Assembly (NCBI RefSeq): GCF_900111745.1
Contig: NZ_FOIJ01000001.1
Span: 186,001-250,000 of the forward strand
Direction of reading: 5' to 3'
Source of the DNA: Stigmatella erecta
GTDB taxonomy: Bacteria > Myxococcota > Myxococcia > Myxococcales > Myxococcaceae
Length of the DNA: 64,000 nucleotides
This document shows positions 1 to 7,023 of this stretch, piece after piece. Each line of letters opens with the position of its first letter. The first letter of the stretch is position 1. Under the pieces are notes generated by a model. That model was given only the letters and a program-made list of their open reading frames with translations. It was not told the origin of the DNA and did not search any database. Made by a program: the position numbers and the translations under genes.

Positions 1-143
1 TGCTCCCGGCCATTGCGGCGGTCCTTGAAGACGACCGTGCGCAAGGTGCCCCGCTCCGTGGGGATGTCCGCCTCGGAGTAGCGCTCCAGGTGCTGGGAGG
101 GCTTACGGGCCGGGAGAACCTGGGGTGGACGTGTGTCGGACAT
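1..143 (-). CDS. ribA: GTP cyclohydrolase II, N-terminal fragment (runs off the window)
   Basis: Only the first 47 codons are present, from an ATG at 143 to the window edge. The visible protein contains SEADIPTERGTLRTVVFKDR followed by RNGRE. This is the first strand pattern of GTP cyclohydrolase II (basic, then PTxxGxFR, then FxDxxxGxEH). That enzyme opens GTP to the pyrimidine precursor in the first step of riboflavin synthesis. It lies 102 bases downstream of the moeA stop on the same strand, with a GGGAGA motif upstream of the ATG. No riboflavin riboswitch is evident in that short gap. The assignment rests on the N-terminus alone. A divergent RibA-like protein is possible, and the catalytic Cys residues lie outside the window. 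Confidence 0.7.
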   Translation of the reverse strand, partial: MSDTRPPQVLPARKPSQHLERYSEADIPTERGTLRTVVFKDRRNGRE

Positions 144-245
144 AGTGGAGCCAATCTCCCAAGAAGAAGTGCCCTTTTCAGGGGCCGGTGGGGGCCAAGT
201 CAAGCCGTGCTCAGGACTGAGATGTCGCAGCTTTTTACACGTTCT

Positions 246-1481
246 TCAAACGGTCCACGAGACGGGCAAGAGTTCCACATACGACCCATGAGACAGGCTG
301 GTCGCTTGCCGGGCGAAGTGAAGCAGGTGGGTGGCCGTGCTGGCCGAGCGCAAGGCGCCGGACGTCTGGGTGGCGAGCGGGCGGACCCACAGCTCCCCGT
401 CTCGCCAGGAGGCCTGCGTGCGGACGTAATGGGCCAGCCCCGCGGGCTTGCGCAGCTCGCCCTCCAGGCGGCCCGTCACCCGGGGCGGCTCCACGTCGGT
501 GAGCCCCAGCAGGCGCCGGAGCACCGGGCGCACGAACAGCTCGAACGTCACCAGGGAAGAGGTGGGGTTGCCGGGCAGGCCCATGTAGAGGGTGTGGCCC
601 TTGCGGCCCACGGCCAGCGGCTTGCCAGGCTTGATGGCCACGCGCCAGAAGTCCATCTCCACGCCTTGCTGCTCCAGCGCGGCTTTCACGAAATCCCGCT
701 CGCCCACGGAGACGCCCGCGCTGGTGAGTACCACGTCGAAGTCCCGCGCGTCCGCGAGCCGCGCGGACACTTCCTCCAGGGTGTCCCGGGCGATTCCCAG
801 GGGCGTGGGCACGCCCCCGGCCCGGGCCACCGCCAGGGCCAGGGTGGGGGCATTGGTGTCGACGATGCGGCCCTCGGCGGGCTCGTCCCCCCGGCACAGC
901 TCGTCTCCCGTGGAGAGGATGGCGACCCGGGGCCGGCGCGGCACGGGCACCGAGAACAGGCCCTGTCCGGCGATGAGCCCCAGCTCGGGAATGCCCAGCG
1001 GCGTGCCCCGGCCCAGCAGCAGCGCGCCCTGCTGGGCGTCCTCGCCCCTGGGGCGGACGAAGGTGCGGGGGGCCACCGCCTCCAGGATGTCCACGGCCGG
1101 GGGGCCCTCCGCCTCCGGCACCTTCCGGGTGCGCTCCTGCATCACCACCGCGTCGGCCCCGGCGGGAAGGGGCGCGCCCGTCATGATCCGGGCACAGGTG
1201 CCGGGGCGCAGCTCCACCCGGGGCGTCTGCCCGGCATGGATGGTCTCTCCGATGGTGAGCCGCACGGGCAGGGGGCCCGAGAGATCCGCCGCGCGCACCG
1301 CGTACCCATCCATGGCCGAGTTGTCCCAGGGGGGCAGCGTCCGCTGCGCCAGCAGATCCGCCGCCAGGGCGCGGCCCAGGGCCTCGTCGAGGCGCGCCCA
1401 CTCCATCGGCAGCGGGGAGACCTGGGCCAGCGTCCGGGCCCGCGCGTCTTCCACCGCCAGCAATTCCGTTCCCATGCTCAT
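246..1481 (-). CDS. moeA: Molybdopterin molybdenumtransferase MoeA
   Basis: MoeA inserts molybdate into adenylylated molybdopterin, the last step of molybdenum cofactor synthesis in the cytoplasm. The N-terminus (LLAVEDARARTLAQVSPLP, then LPPWDNSAMDGYAVRAADL) is diagnostic. The central MoCF_biosynth/MogA-like domain shows ILSTGDELC, GRIVDTNAPTL and the TSAGVSVGERDFVK loop. GLPGNPTSSLVTFELFVRPV follows, and then the C-terminal barrel. The length of about 411 aa is normal. I chose the ATG at 1481 (MSMGTELLAVEDA) because it matches the family start. An upstream ATG at 1544 would run into an inverted repeat and a promoter that serve the divergent gene. No other molybdenum-cofactor gene lies in the window. 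Confidence 0.95.
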   Translation of the reverse strand: MSMGTELLAVEDARARTLAQVSPLPMEWARLDEALGRALAADLLAQRTLPPWDNSAMDGYAVRAADLSGPLPVRLTIGETIHAGQTPRVELRPGTCARIMTGAPLPAGADAVVMQERTRKVPEAEGPPAVDILEAVAPRTFVRPRGEDAQQGALLLGRGTPLGIPELGLIAGQGLFSVPVPRRPRVAILSTGDELCRGDEPAEGRIVDTNAPTLALAVARAGGVPTPLGIARDTLEEVSARLADARDFDVVLTSAGVSVGERDFVKAALEQQGVEMDFWRVAIKPGKPLAVGRKGHTLYMGLPGNPTSSLVTFELFVRPVLRRLLGLTDVEPPRVTGRLEGELRKPAGLAHYVRTQASWRDGELWVRPLATQTSGALRSASTATHLLHFARQATSLSHGSYVELLPVSWTV

Positions 1482-1524
1482 GGGCGCACTGAGGTCGAAC
1501 TCCCTAGGAAATTCAAGACTTTGT

Positions 1525-1564
1525 TTGACAGGCCCGCTGATCACCGTTACAAGCTGCGGTGATC
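1525..1564 (+). promoter_or_regulatory. Sigma-70-type promoter with overlapping inverted repeat
   Basis: A perfect -35 (TTGACA, 1525-1530), a 17-base spacer and a -10 of TACAAG (1548-1553) point to the gene at 1640. The perfect inverted repeat GATCACCG (1539-1546) / CGGTGATC (1557-1564), with a 10-base gap, straddles the -10, where a repressor would sit. It also lies just upstream of the preferred moeA start on the other strand, so it could affect both genes. Functional role is inference. Confidence 0.5.
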
Positions 1565-1639
1565 GCGTGACACGCGTCCCAGCAAGGGCGATCCCGCCAA
1601 CCCGTTGAAATCAGACGGGAAACTGAGGAGACAGCGTCG

Positions 1640-3016
1640 ATGGCCAAGCCCAAGTCCGGGGCCAAGAAAGCGACCCCCGCCCCCAAGAAAGAAGACAGCG
1701 CGGCGAGGCTGGAGTTGCTCAAAAGCGCGAGTAAGCGGGTGGCGAAGGTGGCAACGAAAGTGGCCAAAGCCGTGAAAGACGTGAAGGACAAGGTGACCAA
1801 GTCCGCCAAGAGCAAGGCGCCCGCCAAGGCGTCCCCGGACAAGGCAGTCGAGAAGTCCGTGGACAAGCCCGCCAAGGGCGCCAGCGAGAAGGCCCCGGCC
1901 AAGGCGAAGACCGCCGTCGCCAAGGGCGCGGCCGCCAAGAGCGCCCCCGAGGCGCCCGCCAAGGCGAAGGGCACCGCGTCCAAGGGCGGCAAGGCCGCCG
2001 CGGCCCCCCAGCCCCCGCCTCAGGAGCGGCCGCGTCCCCGGGCCACGAAGCTGCCCCCCGTGGGCGAGCCCCTGACCAAGCGCGAGACGGAGCAGCTGCT
2101 CACGGCCGGAGAGGGCCGGGGCGTGATGGGCGAGGGCAGCCTCAAGGGCCGCCTGGTGGTGAGCGACGGCATGCCGCACCTCGTCGTGGTCGGCCGCGAC
2201 AAGCGCGAGCTGACCTTCCTGCTCCAGGGGCCGGATCAAGAGGTGCTCCCGGCCTATGTGGAGCACAAGGTCTCCGTCAGCGGGTTGATCCGCAAGCTGA
2301 CGAACTACGGCGGCACGGTGGATGTCCGCAAGTACTCGGCGAAGAAGAACGAGGCGGAGGTTCCCGTCGCCGCGCCCGTGGAGACCGAGGCCAAGCTGCG
2401 CTACCTGTCGCCCGGCGAGGTCTCCATGGTGACGAGCGCCGGCATGGGCTCGGGCATCAAGGGCTTCGCCTCGCTGCGCGGCAACCTGGAGATGACGGGC
2501 GAGGACTTCGTCCTGGTGCTCTCCAACGGGGGCACGCGCCAGCAGGTGTCCTTCCTGCTGGAGGGCAAGAACGCCAAGGGCATGCGCCGCCACGTGGGCC
2601 AGCTGCTCGTCGTCACCGGCGTCGTCGAGAAGGCGTCCGGCTGGGGCGGCAAGGTCATCGTGGAGAACTTCGAGCCCCGGCCCGCCGAGGCCCGCGTGTC
2701 CCGCGAGGACATGGAGATCGTCCACGTGGAGGGCGAGGTGCCCACCGCGGTGGACGTGAAGCTCAACCACGGGCTCACCGTGCGCCTGCAGGAGCAGCCG
2801 GGGTACACCTGGGCCATCGAGCCCACCCTGGCCAAGCGCGTGGGCCTGCGGGAAGCCCGCTACGAGCCGGGCTCCGACGAGACGGGGGCGACGCGGGAGT
2901 TCTTCTTCACCCCGCGCAACCCCGGCGTCAGCGAGGTGGAGTTCTTCCTCGCCAAGGCCCTCACGCCCGGCGTCGTCGAGCGCTCGTTCAAGATCAACGT
3001 GACGGTCAAACCTTGA
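1640..3016 (+). CDS. Histone-H1-like Lys/Ala-rich tail fused to duplicated domain and chagasin-like C-terminus
   Basis: A 458-residue protein of unusual layout. Residues 1 to about 130 are a low-complexity Lys/Ala/Pro tail (repeated AKSKAPAKA, AKGAAAKS) like histone H1 C-termini and probably binding nucleic acid. Two similar segments follow, about 167-233 and 278-346. Each runs from LKGRLVV or LRGNLEM through FLL[QE]G to V[ST]G and then YGGTVDV or WGGKVIV, which indicates an internal duplication of a small beta domain. Residues about 370-458 resemble the chagasin/I42 cysteine-protease-inhibitor fold, with GYTWAI near 392 and a late F...NPG region. There is no signal peptide, so it should be cytoplasmic. 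The start is supported by GAGGAGA eight bases upstream. Function is unknown; the I42 assignment is by motif only. Confidence 0.75.
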   Translation: MAKPKSGAKKATPAPKKEDSAARLELLKSASKRVAKVATKVAKAVKDVKDKVTKSAKSKAPAKASPDKAVEKSVDKPAKGASEKAPAKAKTAVAKGAAAKSAPEAPAKAKGTASKGGKAAAAPQPPPQERPRPRATKLPPVGEPLTKRETEQLLTAGEGRGVMGEGSLKGRLVVSDGMPHLVVVGRDKRELTFLLQGPDQEVLPAYVEHKVSVSGLIRKLTNYGGTVDVRKYSAKKNEAEVPVAAPVETEAKLRYLSPGEVSMVTSAGMGSGIKGFASLRGNLEMTGEDFVLVLSNGGTRQQVSFLLEGKNAKGMRRHVGQLLVVTGVVEKASGWGGKVIVENFEPRPAEARVSREDMEIVHVEGEVPTAVDVKLNHGLTVRLQEQPGYTWAIEPTLAKRVGLREARYEPGSDETGATREFFFTPRNPGVSEVEFFLAKALTPGVVERSFKINVTVKP

Positions 3017-3132
3017 GGGATTGGCGCGGACCCACGCCTGGCCAGGAGACATTCGTGGCCCGGGGGGGTTCCCGCCAAGGCTCGTCAGGCCTACCCGTTC
3101 TAGAGGCGGGAAGGCCCGCGCCGTGATCCTTC

Positions 3133-5841
3133 GTGAATCCAACCTCTGAGCAGATCAAACAGCTTCTCTCCGATGCCGATCACCCCTTGGGGGTGAAGGA
3201 ACTCCTTCGGCTCGCTGGCCTGCACCCCGGTCAACAGACCGAGCTCAAGCGCACCCTCCGGGAGATGGTCCGCGGCGGGCAAATCCTCAAGGAAGGCAAG
3301 CGCTTCCGGGTCGAAGAGCCCCGGCACGCCCACGCCACGTCCCGTCCTCACGGCGGCCCCCGGGGCCACGAGGAGCCGGGGCTGCTGGAGGGGGTTCTCC
3401 ACGTCCATCGCGATGGCTATGGGTTCGTTCATCCCTTGTCGGGAGAGGGGGACAACGTCTTCCTGCCGCCCGCCGAGGCGGGCCGTGCCCTGGACAATGA
3501 CCGGGTGCTGGTGGAGGTGATGGGCCGCCCGGGCCGCCTGGAGGGCCGCCTGGTCCGGGTGGTGCAGCGGCGCCGCCAGCTCGTGGTGGGGACTTATGAA
3601 GAGCGGGGCGGGCGGCATGCGGCGGTGTTGCCGCTCGATGCCAGCCTGCCCGGGCCCATCCGGGTGCCGCGCACCCAGATGGCGCGCGATGGGGACCTGG
3701 TGAAGGTCCGCCTGGGCGTGGGCTCGCAGGTGCTCGATGCGGAGGAGGGGCTCTTCGGTGAGGTGGCAGGCTCCTTGGGCCAGCGGGGAGACCCCAGCGC
3801 CGAGGTGCTCTCGATTGCCTACGGGCAGGGCTTCAATGACGAGTTCCCGCCGGAGGTGATGGACGAGGCGGACCGCGTGGGGCTTGCCGTCTCGGAGGAA
3901 GAGGCGCGCGGCGAGTCCCGGAAGGATCTGCGCTCCCTGCCGCTCATCACCATCGATGGCGAGGATGCGCGCGACTTCGATGACGCGGTGTACGCGGAGC
4001 CGCAGGGCAACGGCTGGCGGCTGGTGGTCGCCATCGCGGACGTGACGCACTACGTGCGCGAGGGCATGGCCCTGGACGCGGAGGCGCTGCGCCGGGCCAC
4101 CTCGGTGTACCTGCCGGACCGGGTGCTGCCCATGCTGCCGGAGCGGTTGAGCAACGGCATCTGCTCGCTGCGCCCCGAGGAGGACCGGCTGTGCATGGTG
4201 GCGGACATGGTGTTCGATGCCCGGGCCCACCTGCGCTCCTATGAGCTGTACCCGGGCGTGATGCGCAGCGTGGCCCGCTGCACCTACAACGAGGTGCAGG
4301 CGGTGCTGGACGGGGAGGACGTGCCCCACCGCAATACGCTGCGCCCCCTGTTCGAGCGGCTCCAGGCCGTGTCGCGCGCGCTGCGCAAGATGCGCCAGGG
4401 CCGCGGCGCCATCGACTTCGACTTGCCCGAGCACAAGGTGGTGATGGGGGAGGAGGGCCAGCCCGAGCGCATGGAGAAGCGCGAGCGCAAGGAGAGCCAC
4501 CGCCTCATCGAGGAGTGCATGCTCGCCGCCAACGAGGCGGTGGCGAAGTTCTTCCAGGACGAGGAGCTTCCTTCCGTCTACCGCTTCCACGGCGAGCCGG
4601 ACGAGCAGAAGCTGGCCTCCTTCGCCACGCTGGCGCAGGCCTATGGCTTCAAGCTCCGGATGGACGAGGGGCTGAGCTCGAAGGATCTGAACGCCTTCAT
4701 CTCCCAGCTGGAGGGCCACCCCGAGCAGCGCGCGCTGAACCAGCTGCTGCTGCGCTCGATGATGCAGGCCGTGTATTCGTCCACCCAGGTGGGCCACTAC
4801 GGCCTGGCGGCGGAGCACTACCTGCACTTCACCTCGCCCATCCGCCGCTACCCGGACCTGCTGGTGCACCGGCTGCTCAAGGCGCACTGGGCGCGCCGGG
4901 GCAAGCAGCGCTCCGCGGCGGGGGTGGAGCGGGAGGAGGAGCGGCTGGAGGCCATGGCGGAGCAGAGCTCCGAGCGCGAGCGCGCCGCCATGCTGGTGGA
5001 GCGCGAGGTCATCTCCTTCTACGCCACCCTGCTCATGAAGGACCGGGTGGGCGAGGAGTTCGACGCCACCATCTCCTCCGTCACCGACTTCGGCTTCTTC
5101 GTGGAGCTGGACACCGAGCACGTCGAGGGGCTGGTGAAGACCGACGCCCTGGGCTTCGGCGGCCGGTTGGACAAGCTGCTGCACGCGCTGGTGTACCCGG
5201 ATGGCCGGCGGATCCGCGTGGGCCAGAAGTGCCGGGTGCGCCTGGTGTCCGTGAGCCCCGAGCGGCGGCAGATGGACTTCGAGCCCCTGGAGCTCGACAG
5301 CCAGCCCGTGACCCGCCAGGAGCCGCGGCCCCGCCGTCCCTGGGAGCGGGAGGCGCCGTCCCCCGTCGCGGAGCCTCCCCGGCACCGCCGGTTCGTCCGC
5401 GAGGGGCAGCGCGAAGAGGCCGCCCCGAGCCGTTTCGAGAAGCGCCGCTCCACGCCCCGCGAGGCCCCCCGGCCTCCGGCCGCCGAGGAGCCGCGCCGCC
5501 GCCGGTTCGTGGTGCGTCCCGCCCTGGCTCCGGAGACGCCCCCGGAGGCCGAGGCGCCTTCCCGGTGGCAGCCTCCCGCCCGTGAGCCGGACGAAGGGGC
5601 CCCCGGGCAAGAGGCTCCCGCCAAATCGCCACACCCCGGCTTCGATCGCATCCGGGCACTGGCCGCCCAGAGCCACCGGGTGGCGCAGAGCCCGCGGATG
5701 GCGCCCGCGCACCCGGCGGCCCCGAGCGGCAAGAAGACCCACCGCGGCGAGGCGCCCGCGGGCAAGCGCAAGGGCGCCCCAGGCGGAGGTAAGCCCAGCG
5801 CGCCCAAGGCCCGGGGCAAGTTCAAGCCGGGGCGGCGCTAA
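3133..5841 (+). CDS. rnr: Ribonuclease R
   Basis: Processive 3'-to-5' exoribonuclease of the RNase II/R (RNB) family, which degrades structured RNA in the cytoplasm. Residues 1-60 form the RNase R winged helix (KELLRLAGLH). Cold-shock-like OB folds span about 75-240. The RNB catalytic domain runs about 255-600, with the metal-binding signature ITIDGEDARDFDDAV at 273-287 and FTSPIRRYPDLLVHRLL later. An S1 domain starts near 640 (FDATISSVTDFGFFVELD). The last 170 residues are a Pro/Arg/Lys-rich basic tail, longer than in most homologues. The start is GTG at 3133; no better in-frame ATG lies near the winged helix. It has a short convergent spacing with the next gene on the minus strand. Confidence 0.96.
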   Translation: MNPTSEQIKQLLSDADHPLGVKELLRLAGLHPGQQTELKRTLREMVRGGQILKEGKRFRVEEPRHAHATSRPHGGPRGHEEPGLLEGVLHVHRDGYGFVHPLSGEGDNVFLPPAEAGRALDNDRVLVEVMGRPGRLEGRLVRVVQRRRQLVVGTYEERGGRHAAVLPLDASLPGPIRVPRTQMARDGDLVKVRLGVGSQVLDAEEGLFGEVAGSLGQRGDPSAEVLSIAYGQGFNDEFPPEVMDEADRVGLAVSEEEARGESRKDLRSLPLITIDGEDARDFDDAVYAEPQGNGWRLVVAIADVTHYVREGMALDAEALRRATSVYLPDRVLPMLPERLSNGICSLRPEEDRLCMVADMVFDARAHLRSYELYPGVMRSVARCTYNEVQAVLDGEDVPHRNTLRPLFERLQAVSRALRKMRQGRGAIDFDLPEHKVVMGEEGQPERMEKRERKESHRLIEECMLAANEAVAKFFQDEELPSVYRFHGEPDEQKLASFATLAQAYGFKLRMDEGLSSKDLNAFISQLEGHPEQRALNQLLLRSMMQAVYSSTQVGHYGLAAEHYLHFTSPIRRYPDLLVHRLLKAHWARRGKQRSAAGVEREEERLEAMAEQSSERERAAMLVEREVISFYATLLMKDRVGEEFDATISSVTDFGFFVELDTEHVEGLVKTDALGFGGRLDKLLHALVYPDGRRIRVGQKCRVRLVSVSPERRQMDFEPLELDSQPVTRQEPRPRRPWEREAPSPVAEPPRHRRFVREGQREEAAPSRFEKRRSTPREAPRPPAAEEPRRRRFVVRPALAPETPPEAEAPSRWQPPAREPDEGAPGQEAPAKSPHPGFDRIRALAAQSHRVAQSPRMAPAHPAAPSGKKTHRGEAPAGKRKGAPGGGKPSAPKARGKFKPGRR

Positions 5842-5853
5842 CGGTGAGGTGGG

Positions 5854-5880
5854 CGGGGGCGGTGCCTCCCGCCGCCCCCG
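5854..5880. terminator. GC-rich hairpin between convergent genes
   Basis: CGGGGGCGG (5854-5862) and CCGCCCCCG (5872-5880) form a perfect 9-bp stem with a 9-base loop. It lies between the rnr stop and the stop of the convergent lipoprotein gene. No T-tract follows on either strand, so termination by this hairpin is plausible but not proven. Confidence 0.45.
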
Positions 5881-5885
5881 GCCGC

Positions 5886-6785
5886 TCAGTCCCGGAAGTT
5901 CGGGAAGAGGTGCAGGTAGTCCGACTGGCGCATGCGCGTGGAGAGGGGCCGGTAGCTCACGCCGTTGTAGGTGCACTGGTTGTAGAAGGGCGTCAGGAGC
6001 TCTCCCGAGCACCGCTGCCGGCACGAGCCGATGAACTGCAGGGGCTCGCACAGGGCGCCCGTCTCGCCACCTTCCATCTCGCCGCACGCCCGCGTGAGGT
6101 AGCTGGCCTCGTCGAACACCGTCTTGTCGATGCCGAAGTAGAGCCCCTCGCCGTTGAAGAGGTTCCCGAAGAAGCAGGCCTCGCGGACGTTGAACTGGGC
6201 CAGCTCGAGGACGCTGTAGGGGATGGGGTCTCCGTCCGCGGCGCGGCCCAGCACCGAGATGGTGACGTGCTCGCCGTACCGGTTCACATGGGCCAGCATG
6301 CACGCGGTGATGGTCTGCTGCTCGTTCAGGGTGGCGGGCTCCCCGCCGGCCCACGCGGGCGCCAGGCCCAGTCCTCCCGCCCATTTGTAGGTCTTCCCCG
6401 TGGGCGGGTAGGTGAACGCGCGCGTCTGCCCGGCCGGGACCGCGCAGCGCACCACGTAGGTCATCACCATGTTGGACAGGTCGGGATCATTCGAGAACCA
6501 GCCCGCGAAGGCCTCCGTGGACAGGCCGTTGGCGGACAGGCCGTTGGCCGACAGGCCGTTGGCCGACAGTCCATTGGCGGACAGACCGTTGGCCGACAGT
6601 CCATTGAAGGAGGAAAGTGCCGGGTGATGGGTGTTGAGCCCTGGCGCTTCCTCCTCCGGCACGTGAGGTCCACAATTCGATGCTGCCGCCCACACGAAGA
6701 CCATGGCGAGCCACACCCAGGCTTGTAGTCTTGCCTCCACCCCGGGGCGGGCCTGACGCTCTTCCGTTCTCGATGCGGCCGTCAT
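5886..6785 (-). CDS. Predicted lipoprotein with NGLSA tandem repeats
   Basis: A 299-residue exported protein of unknown function. The N-terminus has a hydrophobic segment (LQAWVWLAMVFVWAAASNCG) ending at a Cys, so a lipoprotein signal is likely, although Asn at -1 is atypical. A linker contains six tandem pentads NGLSA/NGLST. A compact C-terminal domain of about 190 residues follows, with several Cys (VVRCAVPAGQ, ACFFGNLFN, CRQRC) and many aromatics, suggesting a disulfide-stabilised extracellular fold. I preferred the ATG at 6785 because GAAAGGA precedes it at good spacing. An upstream in-frame ATG at 6851 also has a strong Shine-Dalgarno (AAAGGGGG) and would add 22 residues before the signal. 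It is divergent from the cyclase-ATPase gene at 7024. Similar NGL-repeat proteins are a myxobacterial speciality. Confidence 0.8.
   Translation of the reverse strand: MTAASRTEERQARPGVEARLQAWVWLAMVFVWAAASNCGPHVPEEEAPGLNTHHPALSSFNGLSANGLSANGLSANGLSANGLSANGLSTEAFAGWFSNDPDLSNMVMTYVVRCAVPAGQTRAFTYPPTGKTYKWAGGLGLAPAWAGGEPATLNEQQTITACMLAHVNRYGEHVTISVLGRAADGDPIPYSVLELAQFNVREACFFGNLFNGEGLYFGIDKTVFDEASYLTRACGEMEGGETGALCEPLQFIGSCRQRCSGELLTPFYNQCTYNGVSYRPLSTRMRQSDYLHLFPNFRD
6519..6608 (-). repeat. Six tandem 15-bp units encoding NGLSA pentads
   Basis: Six head-to-tail 15-bp units begin at 6519, 6534, 6549, 6564, 6579 and 6594. Within the core units, differences are confined to synonymous third positions (AAC/AAT, GGC/GGT/GGA, TCC/TCG). 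The pentapeptide is therefore conserved while the DNA has drifted. Confidence 0.9.
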
Positions 6786-7023
6786 GACGAGTCCTTTCTC
6801 TGTGCGAGGATGCCAATGCTTCCTGGTGTATGGAGAGCGCCTCCATTTCATGTGATCCCCCTTTGCGATTCCGAACGAAAGGGTCGTGCAGTGGTGGACA
6901 CCCCTTGGAAGATTCGTCTGTTTTTCAATGACAGGGGATGACCTTGGGCCAGGGATGACTCTCTTTGGCCAGAGGCTTGCGGCCCCGTCCGTTGGGGGCG
7001 GCTCCGCGAACTGACGCCGGCGC
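6786..7023. promoter_or_regulatory. Divergent intergenic region between lipoprotein and cyclase genes
   Basis: About 240 bases separate the two divergent starts. The stretch around 6840-6940 is AT-richer than its surroundings and contains a strong Shine-Dalgarno on the minus strand (AAAGGGGGATCAC before an ATG at 6851). I see no convincing consensus promoter, but both genes must be driven from here. Confidence 0.4.

Noticed and set aside
3100-6384. A 1094-codon open frame on the minus strand opposite rnr
   Set aside because: It is a mirror of high-GC third-position bias in the true plus-strand gene. Its product is a low-complexity His/Arg/Ala/Leu chain without any domain, while RNase R on the other strand has every motif.
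6519-6608. Tandem repeat considered as a CRISPR array or VNTR
   Set aside because: The units are contiguous 15-mers in frame without spacers and encode a conserved pentapeptide.
6786-6851. Upstream ATG at 6851 considered as the start of the NGL-repeat lipoprotein
   Set aside because: It has a strong Shine-Dalgarno but would put more than 40 mostly polar residues ahead of the hydrophobic signal. The ATG at 6785 gives a more usual signal length. The alternative is kept in the gene note.
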